Origin: Lytechinus pictus
Taxonomy: Eukaryota; Echinodermata; Echinoidea; Temnopleuroida; Toxopneustidae
Length of the DNA: 64,000 bases
Direction: 5' to 3'
NCBI RefSeq assembly: GCF_037042905.1
Contig: NC_087253.1
Span: forward strand, 7,381,001-7,445,000
Shown here one piece after another: positions 34,609 through 46,204 of the stretch (position 1 is the first letter of the stretch; the number at the start of each line of letters is the position of its first letter). Under the pieces are notes generated by a model, which did not search any database, was not told the DNA's origin, and was given only the letters and a program-made list of their open reading frames with translations. The position numbers were made by a program, and so were the translations under genes.

Positions 34609-35814
34609 CTTCTACGGCATACAAAATAAAAATGAAGAAACAACAAGGAAATTTGGCAGATAGTTCCTTTTAGGTTTTTTGTATCATAACATCACTTCAT
34701 TACAGTGTCGTGAGAGGCCAAGTTTTTTTTTTTTTGGGGGGGGGGGGAGGCAGGCAAGGCGTATGGGGCAAATTTTATTTTTTTAACGCGAGTAGGCATT
34801 TCTTTCTTTTTATTTTTACTTTTTGAATACCAAAATCGAATTTTCGGTTAGGCTGACAAAATAAAAGAAAACGTAATATTTAACCTTTTTACTTTCGTCT
34901 TTCCTTTTCTTCTTTTATTTCTATTGTTTTTGGTGTTTGTGGGGGGGGGGGCACGACCCCCAAGCACCCCCACCTATACAACTGTGCTCCATTACATTAC
35001 ATATATATTACCATTATATGAGCCATACAAATATTCAATCAACATAAGATCCCGGAAGAGTCAGGCGAGGTTACTATCTCTTTCTTCCTGAATAATGTTT
35101 TTAAAACTAACATTGAATTTTCCCTTTTTTCCATGAGTGACGGTATTTAAAGGTGTAATCAATCTTTAATCTCATACAGATTTTGATAGGAATCTGGAAC
35201 TACAGCCCCAATCACGACTAGCTATGTTTTTCAATTTCAATTAATTTGATTTATTTCAACGAGGTCACTGATAAACAAATAAGTTATACATAATTCGCCA
35301 TTGTTTGACAATATGCTTGACAACAAAATTATTTGGCCACCATCGTAAGCCTAGGCACCTGTCATCGCAAGTAGATAAGAGAGAAATTATTTTTGTCGAC
35401 AATAATTTTGTAATAGGAATATTATAAATACAAAGGCTTCGAGATAAATTTCGTAACAAATAATGCGCAATGACATGTCTATTGTATTCATAGAGGAAAA
35501 CGTACATGTATTACTTACATTCAGTGGCCTAAATTTAGTCCCAGCTGTTAGAGCGGGGGGGGGGGGGGGTAAATGGAACTTTTCTGATTGAAAAATTATG
35601 CTTTAATGATAAAATATAGACATGAACCCATAGAAAATGTATTATGATAAAATACTTGGGCCGGGTGTAACATGACATGACTCTGGTATGACGTAGGGGA
35701 GGACATGTATCCAGTATATACCATTCAATGAATATCTCGTACGATAGGTCGTATAAAGAGAATAAAGCAATTCCTTCCTCCTGGGATTAATAATTTTTAT
35801 TTTGCCATGATTTT
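34609..35814. other. Upstream of the SRCR/ShK start; no gene recognised
   Basis: G runs at about 34737, 34940 and 35555 and T-rich stretches are present. The promoter or 5' untranslated exon of the gene should lie here, but no clear TATA or initiator was identified. TTTGTATGCCGTAG just above the ATG could be an acceptor for an untranslated exon. Confidence 0.35.
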
Positions 35815-36190
35815 ACCTTACATTGATTATTGCTGTATATATATCTTGGGAAGCTGTGCAAAAAACCAACAAAAATAAGATACAAAAACTGCAGAATAAG
35901 TATGCCTAAATAATTTTGAATAAGGACTATCTTACTCCCCAACATAAATTGTCGTCTACGCTCAAATGGCAAACAGTGGAGGAACGTATCAAATGTCAAT
36001 ATTGTGTTCTTGCTTTAGCCCCAGCCTATTTGGGACCACTTATCTGCAAACGTAATGTAAGTAATAAAAAACGATATTCTGAACAATGTCCCCTTCAAAT
36101 ACCCTGCCCAAGGACGGATCATAAAAGAAAATATTTTGAATTATGTTGCTGCCGTCTTAATTGATTCGGTCCCATGTGATATACAAACTT
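35815..36190 (+). pseudogene. LINE reverse-transcriptase C-terminal relic
   Basis: Broken plus-strand frames read like the end of a non-LTR retrotransposon ORF2: LKWQTVEERIKCQYC, then LAPAYLGPLICKRNVSN and QCPLQIPCPRTDHKRK. Stops and a missing segment between the first two pieces show it is dead. Only about the last 120 codons are present. The family resembles CR1/L2 by memory of this C-terminal style, not by search. Confidence 0.65.
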
Positions 36191-36246
36191 GCACGCCCCT
36201 CCATGCATTAAAAACACTGTAAATCATTAACATTCTGACTGCCATA

Positions 36247-36540
36247 CCTGTAATTAATAATAATAATAATAAGCAGTTCTTGTATAGCGCATATCACAAT
36301 TATGAATAATATCTCTATTATTACCCCAGCTGTAGCTTGGCTGCCGTAATTACTCAGATTACAGCGCACACGCATTTCAAGGAATAAATTCCTGCCAGGT
36401 ACCCATTCACCTCACCTGGGTTGAGTGCAGCACAATGTGGATGAATTTCTTGCCGAAGGAAATTACGCCATGGCTGGGATTCGAACCCACGACCCTCTGT
36501 TTCAAAGTCCGGAGACTAATCCACTGGACTACAACGCTCC
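36247..36540 (-). repeat. tRNA-derived SINE
   Basis: On the minus strand it begins with a tRNA-like head: GGAGCGTTGTAGTCCAGTGG (A box region), then GGGTTCGAATCCCAGCCATG (B box). A body with CACCTGGGTTGAGTGCAGCA follows, and it ends in an ATT-rich tail at the left. Confidence 0.85.
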
Positions 36541-36770
36541 ACTGAATAACTTGATGTAATGATTCCATAATACTTGCTGATTACTCTATTTGTGTATTAT
36601 GCAAACTGTTTTTATTTGATTATACGATACATACATTAAATTGCAATGGTGTTGAGGTATTTGTTGAACTGCAGGGCGCCTTTGGAAAGCAGTTTTGCAA
36701 AAGTGAACTGGCCTACCCTGCAATATAAAATAAAGAAAACTAACAAGTACATAAATGAATAAATCGAGCT
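36541..36770 (+). mobile_element. LINE 3'-end fragment
   Basis: GCAGGGCGCCTTTGGAAAGC followed by CTACCCTGCAATATAAAATA is a CR1/L2-like 3' terminus. With the relic at 35815 and the SINE between, one LINE may have been split by the SINE insertion. Confidence 0.5.
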
Positions 36771-38833
36771 AGTGCGCTGCCATACCTTTTTAATGACAAT
36801 AGGTCATTGTGATAAGTAGTGCCATAAAATTATTATTACGCATCAAACATTTACATTAATTAACACCGATATTGATTTCATACTTCATGACTTGTGTTTA
36901 TATGCAGGATAAATGTACGAGTGGGTATAGCAAGTGAGCAAATGTTCAGTACATCGGGGTTTGCATGGTGTCTAACACAATAAGGGGGTAAATGTGAGAG
37001 ATTGTAGGGTTTAACAAATTAATTCATCTGATGTTATCACCAGAAGACGGAGCCAATAAGCCTTCGAATGAAAACGTGCAGGACTTTGTGCATTCATTTT
37101 AAAGTTAAAAATCGAAAGTACATTGCCCTGTAACAAATTTATAATAGAGAAAAAAATAACAAAATCTATACATAAATATAACACGTAAGCAGAAGATAGA
37201 GTAATGAAAAAATACAGCGGCGAACTATATAAACAAAATAAATGCTTGAGGAATAGCAACCAAAAGGGAAAGGGCTACATTGAATTGACATCAATCATTG
37301 ATAATATATGGGTACAAATCCTAGAGGAAGGAAAGGGGCACTTACAAAAAACAAACATTAGCCCTACACTTCGTAAAGGATGTTGAGCAAACGAAAGGAT
37401 AAAAAAGATCAAATTACACTGATAAAGATCAGAGGCGAGATGAACATTTATGTTGCACTGAAAGGAAAGCATGTTATGCCAAAAGCAAGGATGTCTTTAC
37501 CAAAGAAATCGTATGACACTAGAAGTCTAAAAATCAGAAAGGCAGGCAGAAAGGGGCTCGTCAGACAAAAGAGGATACACCTATATAGGGAGACAATACC
37601 CTGGTAAAAATCGGCAATGTTTGTTAGAAATAAATAATATATTGTATAAAAATCATAAAGATAGCAACACTTTGCTACAATCGAAGTGTTAAAAAGTCAA
37701 TAGTTGTAGTACATGTATCCTGAAAACACACACAAGACTTAAAACTATCTTTAAAAAGCTATTCGTATTTGACACATTAAAGTAATGAAATCATAAAAGC
37801 TGTGAAAGTCTTGTATCAAAAATATATGCAATCGTAAACGAATTTTGCATACATTTCTCTCATTACTGGATGGTATTAATAATGAAGTATGTCTTCAACA
37901 ACTCCTACGTTTTCCTCGAAGGAAACCCTTTTTAGATTTCCAAATTATATCAGATATGTTTTTACTATAAATTTGATACTCATGGCAAGATTGGATTCTC
38001 ATCTCCAATTTGAAACCAACAGCTTAGCAAATCGTCACGCACGGTTGATTACAAACAATAAATATTGAGATACATCAGAAATGATTTGCGAAGAAATTCA
38101 CATGTGATTCTGAATCCACTGTTATTTCAGGGATCAGTGAGAGAATATTAACAAGGAATACAAAAGAAATGCCAATGAGCTAATCGTCGAATATACACGA
38201 CCGTCGTATCGCGATTCTTGTCCATTTGTATGCGCAACCTGGTTTTCACATTAACATTTCAAACTCGTCTTGCTCATTAATGCGTGAAGTGTTTATCTCA
38301 TATCAGGTTTCAAAATGAAAAATAATAATTAAAGGATTATGTAAATGAAATACCATAATTTATTTGCCTTTGAAGGATAAAAACATGGGAATCACGGTTT
38401 CCCTTTTTTCTGGGACGCACTGTATAATAAAATGCTTGCGTTACAGACCACCTACATCATCCCTAAAAGTAGGCCTACTAGAATTTATATCTCCATCTAC
38501 GTTAAACGTGTTTCTGTTTCGGTATGAAACAATTAAATACGTAACCACTGTATTATGATGCAGTGGATAAAGGCGGAATAACCGGTGGGGGCAAACATAA
38601 TTTCATTCAGGGCATTTGGAATAAATGAAACCTTGATTGAGAGTAGTCCTGAGGGACCGAGCATGAGCCTTTGCGCTTTTTTTGAATATGACATTGAGTC
38701 AATTTAGGCATTTAAATTGCTTTCATTTCATTTAATAGACGAAATACAAATGGAGAATTCATTTCTTCTTTGAAAAATTGGGAAAATATCCCCAACCCCG
38801 AGGTTTAATCAAGTGCTTACAATTATACACGTA
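36771..38833. other. No gene recognised
   Basis: AT-rich single-copy-looking DNA. Two short adjacent plus-strand frames (37204-37607) are Lys-rich and unrecognised. An end of the CAGTGCGTCCC foldback family is at 38390-38425. Confidence 0.4.
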
Positions 38834-38989
38834 CACTATAAAAATGAAGTGCTAATTTAGCACTTGCATAGTGACTGCACTACGAGTGCTGATTTTTTAG
38901 TTCAAATTGAAACAAGAAAATCAGCACTCGTAGTGCAGTCAATATACAAGCACTTTAAGTGCTAAATTAGCACTTCATTTTTAACAGTG
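38834..38989. mobile_element. Palindromic MITE, TA-flanked (copy 2)
   Basis: 156 bp, same family as 16688-16863, with GTGCTAATTTAGCACTT at the left, its mirror at the right, and TA on both sides. Confidence 0.85.
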
Positions 38990-39121
38990 TAAATATTCTG
39001 TTCTATTCAACTGTCAGTAAATTTTACTGAGCTTTTCTGTGTCATTTTTCAATTTGTTTACTGAGTCATGTCTATACAATCTACACGCACACTGGCTACG
39101 GGCCATTTTTTTTTTTTTTTA

Positions 39122-39290
39122 CCTCAGCCACATTTCATCTACGGCGGCAGTAAGGCAAGTCGAAAACACCAGTTTCATTCATTTGTATTCAAGCCACCTG
39201 TATCATGTAGCAGCCTAGCAGGTACACAACATGTAAAAACGGCCGTTTTCTAATCGCCGTATGGCCGCCGTAGGGGAAATGTGACTGAGG
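39122..39290. mobile_element. MITE with ~27-bp inverted ends, TA-flanked
   Basis: The left end CCTCAGCCACATTTCATCTA and right end TAGGGGAAATGTGACTGAGG mirror each other, both next to GCGGC/GCCGC. TA flanks both sides. 169 bp. Confidence 0.85.
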
Positions 39291-40377
39291 TATTAAAATA
39301 CAGATTTGATGACGGATGAGTTTGGGGAAGAGCGGAGCTAAGAAAAGAGAATGGGGATTAAAAAAAGAAATGAAAACTGAATGTGAAAGTGACTGTGGAT
39401 TGTCACATTATACTGACAGAAAGTATTATATGTGGGACAACAGTAAGGGGATTGCTAGATGAAACAGAACATATCCCCAGGACTGCCAACTCTCACTCAT
39501 TGAGAGTGAGACTTGGTTCTTTCTCACTCTAAATATTTGTTTCATGTGCATACATTTTTCGATCTTACTAATTTTGACCCCGACATTCTATCATTGGCCT
39601 ATGGAAGTCTCACTCTCCTAGTCCTATATTCTCAAACGAAAATAGACAAATAATTGATATCAAGCAATAGCCATCAAGGCACAACTTGCCACCCGCACCT
39701 ACCTCACCAGAAACAGACTTGGAAATCGTTAAGGATGTACAGGATCCTCGATGCAGAGCAAGTAAATAGCAAATGAAACGGTGGAACACATTAGAAACTG
39801 TGACATGTATTACGAGGACTGTAATAATAAAATCGCTCTCCTACTCTCCAGCTGGAGCTATATATATTTTTTTCCTTCAGAAAAGTGAGCATCTATTACG
39901 AGATCCTCATGGTGGTAAATCAGATCAGGACACAAATACCATATTTCCATATGATTATGATAACCTTCCAAACTCGACTAAGTACATCACAGACGACTTG
40001 ACCTCGTACACTTGGTCTCTTTATATGTCTGCACCTCTTCGTGTATCATCTTACTCACTGCAAAATCCCCTCATCATTTATGTATCAACGTTATCAGGCT
40101 CGCTTTCCATGGTTTCAATCGCGGTCCCAGAATAGCTGGATGGCAGGATCGGAATGTAAGTTGATAATAGCAAGTGGATGGTAGGGCTGAATGTGTATGC
40201 ACGTGTACTAGGTGCTTAATGTTATTGTTTTTAGATGATCTGTCAATCGACGGATCAACTATCAATTTCGTACGAGTTTTCCTGTTTATGTTTTGATTTA
40301 TATCTTTATTTTTATATATCCACCCTTTATGCACAAAATCTCAAACTCTCCTCCATCAATTTCCACCAAAATCTTAT
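39291..40377. other. No gene recognised
   Basis: A hairpin TCTCACTC..GAGAGTGAGA at about 39490-39512 lies in a repeat-like block (39470-39650). A 120-codon plus-strand frame at 39773-40135 has no recognised family and no clear splice context. Confidence 0.35.
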
Positions 40378-40560
40378 CAGCCCAGCCATGGCGTAATTTC
40401 CTTCAGCAAGAAATTTATCCACATTGTGCTGCACTCGACCCAGGTGAGGTGAATGGGTACCCGGCAGGATTAATTCCTTGAATGCATGAGCGCTGAAAGG
40501 CAGCTCGAGCTAAAGCCGGGGTAATCATAATAATAACAACGCGCCTCGGAATATAATATT
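40378..40560 (+). repeat. tRNA-derived SINE body, plus orientation
   Basis: Reverse-oriented relative of 36247-36540: CCATGGCGTAATTTCCTTCA, CCACATTGTGCTGCACTCGA, CTAAAGCCGGGGTAATCATA, then an AATAATAACA tail. The tRNA head is missing. Confidence 0.75.
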
Positions 40561-40662
40561 TCTAGATGGATGGCGCTTTATATCCTACATAGAGTAAATC
40601 CTGTATAGTGATTGGTTCAAGAAGCATCATGTGACCTAATATATTTCAACTATGATGTTGCG

Positions 40663-40710
40663 TGACGTCAGACCTCGATATATTTTTGGATATATCGAGG
40701 TCTGACGTCA
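40663..40710. repeat. Perfect hairpin with TGACGTCA at both tips
   Basis: Two 21-bp arms (40663-40683 and 40690-40710) pair perfectly across six bases. Each arm begins or ends with TGACGTCA, a CRE/ATF-type palindrome, next to GACCTCGATATA. Confidence 0.9.
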
Positions 40711-40819
40711 TTATTTCGCAAAACTGGATATCTAGCTAAACTCTCGGGCGCACCAGCCAGCGCGCGCTCTCTCCCCCGGGCAAGTCCCGCGATGCGTCGG
40801 CGCAGGCACTGATCTGCGT

Positions 40820-40870
40820 TACGCTGAGCGCGGTGGCTCAGTAGGTAATTCAACTCAAGTAACCGGACTT
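40820..40870 (+). repeat. tRNA-like SINE head fragment
   Basis: GCGCGGTGGCTCAGTAGGTA has an A-box pattern. The sequence diverges soon after and no B box follows. Confidence 0.4.
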
Positions 40871-40921
40871 TGCAAGCTCAACACATAGATTTTGGTTGTA
40901 AATTATCAAAAGTAGGATATA

Positions 40922-41100
40922 AAACAAATATACCAGGCGTTTCATTCGAAAGCATAGTGGGAATTATTAATCCTCGGTTGGACAGGCAAAACTACTATAT
41001 TTCCCTCGGGGCTTCGCCCCTCGGGAAAAATAGTAATTGCCAGACCAACCTCGGATAAATAATTCCACTATACTTTCTCAAAGCCTGATATATTTGTTTA
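40922..41100. mobile_element. Foldback element with CTCGGGGCTTCGCCCCTCGG centre
   Basis: The arms AACAAATATACCAGGC and GCCTGATATATTTGTT are at the ends, GAATTATTAATCC and GGATAAATAATTC inside, and a perfect GC hairpin at the centre (about 41007-41033). Almost the whole 180 bp is self-complementary. Confidence 0.85.
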
Positions 41101-42262
41101 ATATAAATGCCTATTATTACTATTATTATTATCAGCTATGTGGATCTATTTTGCCATGCGTATGAATTGAGTTCAAAGTCCCCGTGACGTCATCTATATA
41201 GGGGCCATTTTGTACAATCACATTATTTATCACATCTTCATTATCAATTATAAAAAATCAATCATAATTATATCTTATCAACTTGAGATTAGAGGTCAAC
41301 TACCCATGCCATCTTAAGGATCTTAAAATGCTCAAATCAATTTTGACTAAATTAGAGTACGTATCAGCAGGTCATTTAAAGCATTTCACAATTTTGCGCG
41401 CGCATTTTCGCGCGCCACGCCGTTGCGCAACATATAATCACTGCCTTTAATTGTTTTCTGCCTTTAACAATCTTCTAGGATCAAGAATGCATTAATTAAC
41501 CCAAATCAAAGTTTGCTGCGCGCGCGCTCAGCATAGACAATATATGTACAAAAAAAATGCCTTTACAAATTCATTAGGCCTATAGCTCTTCAGGAAGTCC
41601 GTTCACCCCATTTTTGTCATATTCGACTAAAGTGTGGGTAGGAGATTTAATTTCATGTCACATTTCATCATGACGCTATCAAAATGGCGTCAGAATTCAA
41701 AATAACCATTTTCCTTCTTATGACGTCATCATAGTTATGCAAATTCGACTCTAACTCTGTAAATATTGGTCAATTTTTGCTCATTTTTAAAATATTTTAC
41801 AGCTGAGGACACACTGCAATTATCTTTTACTTTTCATGTTTTTAAACGGATCATCTTGAATTAATGCAATTTATAGAGGAATGTCATTTTCGCTAATTAT
41901 GTGTGCAATCTCTTTCGGAAAGGACTTTTTCTCAAAACTGGATTCTGCACTCCTCTATTTCGCGAGCCATATCTCCATTATTTCGAGTAAATTTTGGCTG
42001 AGCTTTCAGTATGTTGTAGCTGAGTTTCACCGCTATTAAATTTGCCTCAATTTTTTTATCAGATGCCGGGATCATGCAGATATTTTACTTGCAAAATTGG
42101 ATTTGAGATTATCTTTCTTACGTGTAAAGTTTTTGGAAAATACTCCAGCTCAATCGGTAAGGCGTCAGACTTGCGTCTCATGGGTGCATGGGTTCTATAC
42201 AAAGAAACGATCATTTTCTGCATTTTTTATTTGCACATGGTCCTTTATGACCATTACGGTGT
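41101..42262. other. No gene recognised
   Basis: GC-rich patches GCGCGCGCATTTTCGCGCG (near 41396) and a TATGACGTCATCATA palindrome (near 41718) are visible. A decayed tRNA-like piece with AATCGGTAAGGCGTCAGACT lies at about 42150-42205. Confidence 0.4.
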
Positions 42263-42344
42263 ATATAAGTCCCGGGGTGGGGGGCACTTCCATTGACGAG
42301 TGAATACCATGCGCGACCATGGGGTCTCGAAAAACGGCTCGGTG

Positions 42345-42540
42345 TAAAAATGGCAGAGGTAATAATGGCAGAGGTAACAGTTGCAGAGGTAATAATTGCA
42401 GAGGTAAAATGACAGAGGTAAAATGGCAGAGGTAAAAATGGCAGGGGTTATAATGGCAAAGGCAAAAAAGGCAGGGGGTTATAATGGCAGAGGTAAAAAT
42501 TGCAGGGGTTATAAAGGTAGATGTAAAATGACAGCTCTAG
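42345..42540 (+). repeat. Short tandem repeat, GGCAGAGGTAAAAAT type
   Basis: About twelve degenerate 13- to 18-bp units reading (G/T)GCAGAGGTAAAAAT. The reverse complement of the same repeat fills about 43895-44035, with related units near 43490-43570, forming inverted tracts inside the 3.6-kb element. Confidence 0.8.
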
Positions 42541-43584
42541 ATAAAATATGGCCAGTCTTTAAACCCCCATGCAATGAATTGTCAAAAAGCCCCCGCATGT
42601 ACAAATATTAAATTAGAAGTGCATGTCACGGTTAGGCATTTCATCATATCATTATGTCTTCATCGGCCTAACAATGCTATTTACAAATTCGTTGGAGGTG
42701 TACCGTGAACGCTTTTTAAAAAGAAATCAAACGACAGATATTTTTTTATTCAATTTATCAGGAGCAAAATGTAACTGCACTATTCTCATTCATCACTTTA
42801 TCACATTCCTTTTTTTCTGGCTGTTTTTTTTATATCTATAGTTTTGCCAGGTTTACCGATGCAAAAAGGAGGAAGAGTAGACATAAGAGAGGTGGAGAGA
42901 CCGAGAGGGTAAGGGGGCGGGGAAAAACATAGAGAACATAGCGGGGAAAGCTTAGACGTTGAAATTGTCACGAATGATTGTGATTAAATATTATGTCCTT
43001 ATTTGTAATGTCGTCTGTACTATTCTTCTTACATATTTGAATGACAATAATCATGCGTTCCCAGGCTTGACACTGAATATGTAAATGATTATGAAAATCA
43101 ATAATAATCTTGCTTTGACTGGTAAACCAATTTGGGGGGACCGTCTGGTTCAGATTATTTGCATAAAAGAAGACCCTGAACCTTTACCACTGCATCGAAT
43201 ATGATATAAACGGCTGGATGGTCATAACCCCATTGAAGCGGAAGTGCTGTAGTGTATTTTGTACACCATAAGCAGCACCCTCTTGGTAATTAGCTTGGTA
43301 TGCTAAAATGTAGAGATTTGATACAAATTTCTGTTATTTTTCAAACAGAAGAAAAAACATTGTTTATTATTTAGTTATTATTTTTGTTGTAATTCTTTTT
43401 CTTACCTAAAAGAACTTCATTTAGTTGAAATAATTCTTTGTGTCATTTTCCCCCTTAACCAAATCCCCTTTCATTTTGGAGTGAAAACCTTTTTTCTCGG
43501 CTTTTTAACAACCAGCACTCCATATCTCTTTCATTTTTGCCTCTTCCATTTTTACCTTGCCATTTTTAACTCCGCCATTTTTTA

Positions 43585-43895
43585 CACTGTTAGAAAATTT
43601 ATACTTAAGAATACAAAATTCCTGCAACAAAATCTGGAGAACACCTGTGATCTTACTGCACTGTGTAATTTTACATACATTTGTGTAAAATTACAGAAAA
43701 TTGGTATTTTGTGCGTGTACCCTTACAAATTTATTGTAATAAAACTGTTTTCCCCTTTTTTAAGACATCTGTTCTGTAAAATTGTAGAAAAATCCTCCTG
43801 TTATTATAATTTACAAAATTATTATTATTTTTTTCTGTAAAACCTGTTTTTTCATTTTTCTTCTGTAGAATCGACTGTTTTTTCCAATAGTGTAC
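43585..43895. repeat. MITE-like insertion beginning CACTGTTAGAAAATTT
   Basis: The stretch from the CACTGTTAGAAAATTT motif to a weak inverted counterpart near 43890 (CCAATAGTGT) interrupts the ACCTCTGCC repeats. Several short TGTAAAATTA palindromic pieces are inside. Ends are approximate. Confidence 0.4.
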
Positions 43896-44035
43896 CTCGG
43901 CCACTTTTACCCCTGCCATTATCACATCTTACATTTTTACCTCTTGTCATTTATGCCTCTGCTCTTTTTACCTCTGCCGTTTTTACCTCTGCCATTTTTA
44001 CCTCCGCCATTTTTACCTCTGCTATTATAACTTTT
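43895..44035 (-). repeat. Inverted partner tract of the GGCAGAGGTAAAAAT repeat
   Basis: Units read ATTTTTACCTCTGCC on the plus strand, the reverse complement of the tract at 42345-42540. Together the tracts could be the terminal repeats of an element nested between them. Confidence 0.75.
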
Positions 44036-44107
44036 AGTCTTAATTTTTAAACCCCCGCAAATTTGACCCTAAACACGTATAGCTTTCCTAGCGAAATAAA
44101 CCCCTCA

Positions 44108-44500
44108 AAAAAAGTTTGGAAATCTGATTTTGGCCATCAATTTCTCCCAACTCCAAATTTACACAATGCATATTTGACATCATTCAAAAGATCATTTAAT
44201 TTTCTTTAAAATGACATCATGCTTGTTATGATCAAGCCATCACAAAAAAAGCAGGATTCAAAAGTGGTGGATGAAGTCTGAATTGAAAAGCTGCAAATCG
44301 AGCAAAACAAAGTTTGGAAATCGGAGTTTGGCCATTAATTTCTCCCAACTCGAAGTTTTACACAATTATTTTGAAAGATTCAAAAGATCATTTAATCCTT
44401 TTTAAAATGCTACCATGCTTGTTATGATCATGCCATCACGAAAAGAGCAGGATTCAAAAGTGTTGGATGAGGCCTGAATTGAAAAGCTGCAAAACGAGCA
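44108..44500. repeat. Two-copy tandem duplication, ~193 bp
   Basis: Two successive units share AGTTTGGAAATC, TTTCTCCCAACT, GCTTGTTATGATCA and AAAAGCTGCAAA. They are diverged by scattered substitutions. Confidence 0.8.
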
Positions 44501-44625
44501 GAAAGGGTCATGAAGGGTCAACATGGTCAATACAGAACATTCTTTTGTCTGTGTCAATAGGGAGGAAATCCATTCAAATCAAGCCCCTGCTTCTTCATTT
44601 TTTTAATGTTTTGTTGTGGTTTATG

Positions 44626-45176
44626 CCCGGGGGGGCCACTTACATTGACGAGTGGATACCATGCGCGACCAAAAAAACACGTAAAAAGGATGTCCTTTTC
44701 ACGATAGGGCACGTTACGTACGTAACGTGATAAGGGTGTCAAAAACACAAAAATAATGAAAAAAGGGTATCTATTTCGCTAGGACAATTACGTGTTTAGG
44801 GTCGAATTTGCGGGGATGATAAAACAAAATTAAAATGTTTTATAAAGGATGTCCTTTTTGCCCCAACACTTCGTGTTTAGAGTCCAATTTTCGCGAGATG
44901 TAGAAGATGCGGTCGTACTAAACCAAATTAGGTAAAGCCGACGACCGAAAGACCCGTAACAATAAAACATTCATGTACTTGTTTAGGGGTTCATTTCAGG
45001 GAATATTTGCCAAGGGTATCGTTTTGTTTCCAATACTTGTTAAGGGTAGGGTTTCACACGCCAATACTTGTTAAGGGGTGCATTTTCAGAATATGGAAAT
45101 TACGTGTTTAGGGTGCTTTTCGAGACCCCATGGTCGCGCATGGTATCCACTCGTGAATGGAACTGGCCCCCCCGGG
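44626..45176. mobile_element. Smaller element of the same family nested in the 3.6-kb element
   Basis: Inverted ends CCCGGGGGGGCCAC and GGCCCCCCCGGG, followed inward by the same ATACCATGCGCGACC block, bound about 550 bp. GGTTTATG flanks both ends, with slight end uncertainty because of the G run. It is a second-generation insertion of the same family. Confidence 0.7.
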
Positions 45177-45265
45177 GGTTTATGTATTGACGGTTTGTTT
45201 GTTATGTGTTTGCTTGTGCAGAGGTGTGTTTGATTCCATGTTATTGCTGATGTTAAGGTGCATGA

Positions 45266-45702
45266 AAACAATTAAAAGAAACTGCTGAGAAACTCACTCA
45301 TCACCTCAGAAAAAAGAACAGTGACTTTCAATATTGTGTCATTTTGCAACTTTTAAATTTTGACCTTGCCCCACATTTCAAGGCACTGCACCTCCATGTG
45401 AACCATAATCATATCACGTAAGGTATCATTTTAAAGATAATTACATTATCCATTCATTTTTATTAATTACACACTGATATGTACTAAAACCGAGGAGGGA
45501 TTTTCGATCAAAGTCAAAAGAAACCCTGAGAAACTCACTCATCACCTAGGAAAAAAGAACAGTGACATTTCAAGGCACTGCACCTCCATGTAAACCATAA
45601 TCATATCATATAGGGTATCATTTTAAAGATAATTGAATGATTTATTCATTGATATTAATTACATATTGATATTTACTACAACCGAGAAGGAATTACCGAT
45701 CA
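45266..45702. repeat. Two-copy tandem duplication, ~190-240 bp
   Basis: Both units share GAGAAACTCACTCATCACCT, CAAGGCACTGCACCTCCATG and GTATCATTTTAAAGATAATT. The first unit has about 50 extra bases. Confidence 0.8.
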
Positions 45703-45871
45703 AAGTCAGATTTCCAAACCTTTTTGGAGGAGTTAAGATACCCCTTTTTCATGATTTTAGTGTCTTTGACACCCTTATTACGTTATGTGACATCCTTCTC
45801 ACGTGTTTTTTTTTTGGTGGCGCATGGTATCCACTCGTCACTGTAAGTGCCCCCCCCCCCCGGATATAAGT

Positions 45872-46204
45872 TAAAATCTTGCATGATAAACTATATTACT
45901 TTTTTTCAATATTCCATGTACCATGTGTATTACCAATATATTCCCGCACAACTTTCTTACTCCCCCCTTTTCAACAGTATTCAACACGTTATTTTCATTA
46001 CAAAAAATATCAGTTTTCATTATGATCATAGTGATCTGAATAAACTAGTGATTGTATTCGTGATCATGACACTCAGAGACAGGTCACCTAATTTGTCCTC
46101 ATGAAATTCTAGTTTTATTTGTTTTATTTTGTATTTTCATTCTTCATTTACTCATTATTTATTAATATTAATGCTATCATTTTATTTATTTATTATTCGA
46201 TTAT
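45872..46204. other. AT-rich region, no gene
   Basis: Ordinary AT-rich sequence up to a G run at about 46218. Confidence 0.5.

Larger units (their letters stand above)
42271..45863. mobile_element. 3.6-kb non-autonomous element with 8-bp target duplication
   Basis: The inverted ends start CCCGGGG, a G run, then GCACTT, followed by a shared block around ATACCATGCGCGACC. The 8-bp sequence ATATAAGT is repeated at 42263-42270 and 45864-45871. Inside are inverted tracts of a GGCAGAGGTAAAAAT-type short repeat, two tandem duplications (44108-44500 and 45266-45702) and a nested relative (44626-45176). No transposase frame is seen. Confidence 0.8.

Noticed and set aside
36480..36540. tRNA-like A and B boxes as a functional tRNA gene
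   Set aside because: The same head recurs at 63770 with the same attached body and ATT tail, so it is a SINE; no acceptor stem closes the fold.
37204..37607. Two adjacent Lys-rich plus-strand frames as a broken gene
   Set aside because: No similarity recognised between the pieces or to any family. AT-rich DNA gives Lys-rich frames.
39773..40135. 120-residue plus-strand frame
   Set aside because: Ordinary length for chance in this window, no recognised motif, no flanking splice pattern consistent with a gene.
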